Assembly: GCA_032124675.1 (NCBI GenBank)
Contig: JAQBDA010000302.1
Coordinates: 1-5,088 of the forward strand
Length of the DNA stretch: 5,088 nt
Reading direction: 5' to 3'
Source of the DNA: JAQBDA01 sp032124675
Lineage (GTDB): Bacteria > Chloroflexota > Anaerolineae > Anaerolineales > UBA4823
The notes beneath the pieces were generated by a model, which did not search any database, was not told the DNA's origin, and saw only the letters and a list, made by a program, of their open reading frames with translations. The position numbers and the translations under genes were made by a program. This document shows, piece after piece, positions 4,490 through 5,088 of the stretch. Position 1 is the first letter of the stretch; each line of letters starts with the position of its first letter.

Positions 4490-5088
4490 ATGAACTATTC
4501 TTCTTCTGTGAGCTTGTCCACGATCAGCGGCATCAACCAGCTTCCTATTGAAGATAAGCGGGATATATACAGGCGACTGGTTCCACCCGAGCTGGTCAAA
4601 CGTCTGGATATACAGCCTGACTTTATCGATCCTGACGGGACCGACCTGCTGGTGCTGGATTGTCCAGCGGGCAGCGTTTCGACCGAGATCTCGCTCTTCC
4701 ACCTGGCAGGATTCCTCGACCCGGTTCAGTATGGCCATATCACCGATACACTCAATGGGCAAATCCATGTCCTGCTGTATGTGCTCAACGACCCTGCATC
4801 GCCACGATTCGATGTCGACCGTCTGCCAGATGGCACCCCGACCAATTTGGGACTTACGGACGAAACCTGGATGCGGAGATCGCAGCTATGGATTACGGGC
4901 TGGCACCGGGGCAGATTCGCCGCGGCCTGCGTTTGCTCGGCCCTGCTATCCAGGCATTCGAGACCTTTGTGGAGAGCTTGGGACACGACCTTTACTTTGT
5001 AGAACCGCTGTATTATCACAACGCAGTGATATTTGAAGGCTGTGGATTTAATTATGAGAAAGGTCGCCGCTTCATGGAACGTATCCAG
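4490..5088 (+). CDS. Unrecognised protein, apparent frameshift, cut by window end
   Basis: I do not recognise this family. The reading frame from ATG 4490 is coding-like up to about 4852 (PIEDKRDIYRRLVPPEL, then DLLVLDCPAGSVSTEISLFH and IHVLLYVLNDPASPRFDVDR). Beyond that the same frame turns into Trp/Arg/Cys/Ser-rich sequence and stops at 5000-5002. From 4852 the -1 frame becomes coding-like and stays open to the edge (NLDAEIAAMDYGLAPGQIRR, LGHDLYFVEPLYYHNAVIF, YEKGRRFMERIQ). The natural protein is thus at least about 200 residues, spans both frames, and has no signal peptide or membrane helix. Adding one T to TTT at 4846-4848 restores a smooth joint, TNFGTYGRNLDAE. The short pattern YHNAVIFEGCGF is faintly like the end of a GNAT acetyltransferase fold, but this is too weak to name a function. 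The gene is tightly linked to smpB by a shared Shine-Dalgarno/stop. Confidence 0.75.
4846..4852 (+). other. Apparent -1 frameshift point with slippery-type heptamer
   Basis: The zero-frame codons here are AAT TTG GGA, and the heptamer T TTG GGA has the X XXY YYZ form. Moving back one base after GGA gives ACT TAC GGA CGA AAC, exactly the frame that is open to the window end. A missing base in the T or G run explains the same shift. The only nearby downstream helix is a small TGCG/CGCA hairpin at 4872-4884, about 20 nt away, which is poor as a frameshift stimulator. An indel or assembly error is therefore the simpler reading. Confidence 0.6.

Noticed and set aside
4548..5036. A 162-codon + strand ORF overlapping the last gene in a third frame
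   Set aside because: Its composition (Cys, Ser, Met, Arg, Trp-rich) is that of a shadow. The two frames joined at 4846-4852 give much better protein sequence.

Overview
The window is about 5.1 kb of moderately GC-rich bacterial DNA with every supported gene on the + strand. The gene content and protein style suggest a member of Chloroflexota, probably Anaerolineae-like. This is inferred from the S41 protease / LCP protein / SmpB run, the proline-rich N-terminus of the LCP protein, weak Shine-Dalgarno use and the hpt-linked PD-(D/E)XK-like gene. No taxonomic marker is present, so the assignment is tentative.

Layout: (1) 1-128, an upstream region with a short GC hairpin. (2) 129-1174, a two-gene unit with an ATGA stop/start overlap: a PD-(D/E)XK-nuclease-like protein of unknown role, then hypoxanthine phosphoribosyltransferase. 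(3) 1175-1742, a gap without a convincing gene. It is rich in inverted repeats and ends with a good sigma70-type promoter candidate, a nested stem-loop at the predicted transcript start and a 19-codon upstream ORF. (4) 1743-3910, a membrane-anchored S41 C-terminal processing protease and a LytR-CpsA-Psr (LCP) protein, coupled by a TTGA overlap. (5) 4029-4484, the trans-translation protein SmpB, possibly from a near-leaderless promoter. (6) 4490 to the right edge, a protein I do not recognise. It begins right after smpB with a strong Shine-Dalgarno and is interrupted by an apparent -1 frameshift at TTTGGGA (4846-4852).

How they fit: HPRT salvages purines. The S41 protease and LCP protein act outside the membrane, in protein C-terminal processing and in attaching polymers to the wall or envelope. 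SmpB rescues stalled ribosomes with tmRNA and tags their products at the C-terminus. S41 tail-specific proteases recognise nonpolar C-termini, including SsrA-type tails in E. coli, so the closeness of the protease and SmpB makes biological sense, although the tmRNA gene is not in this window.

I found no mobile element, CRISPR array, tRNA, rRNA or clearly new multi-gene system. The points most worth a second look are the hairpin-rich gap, the upstream ORF, the atypical nuclease-like partner of HPRT, and the frameshift.
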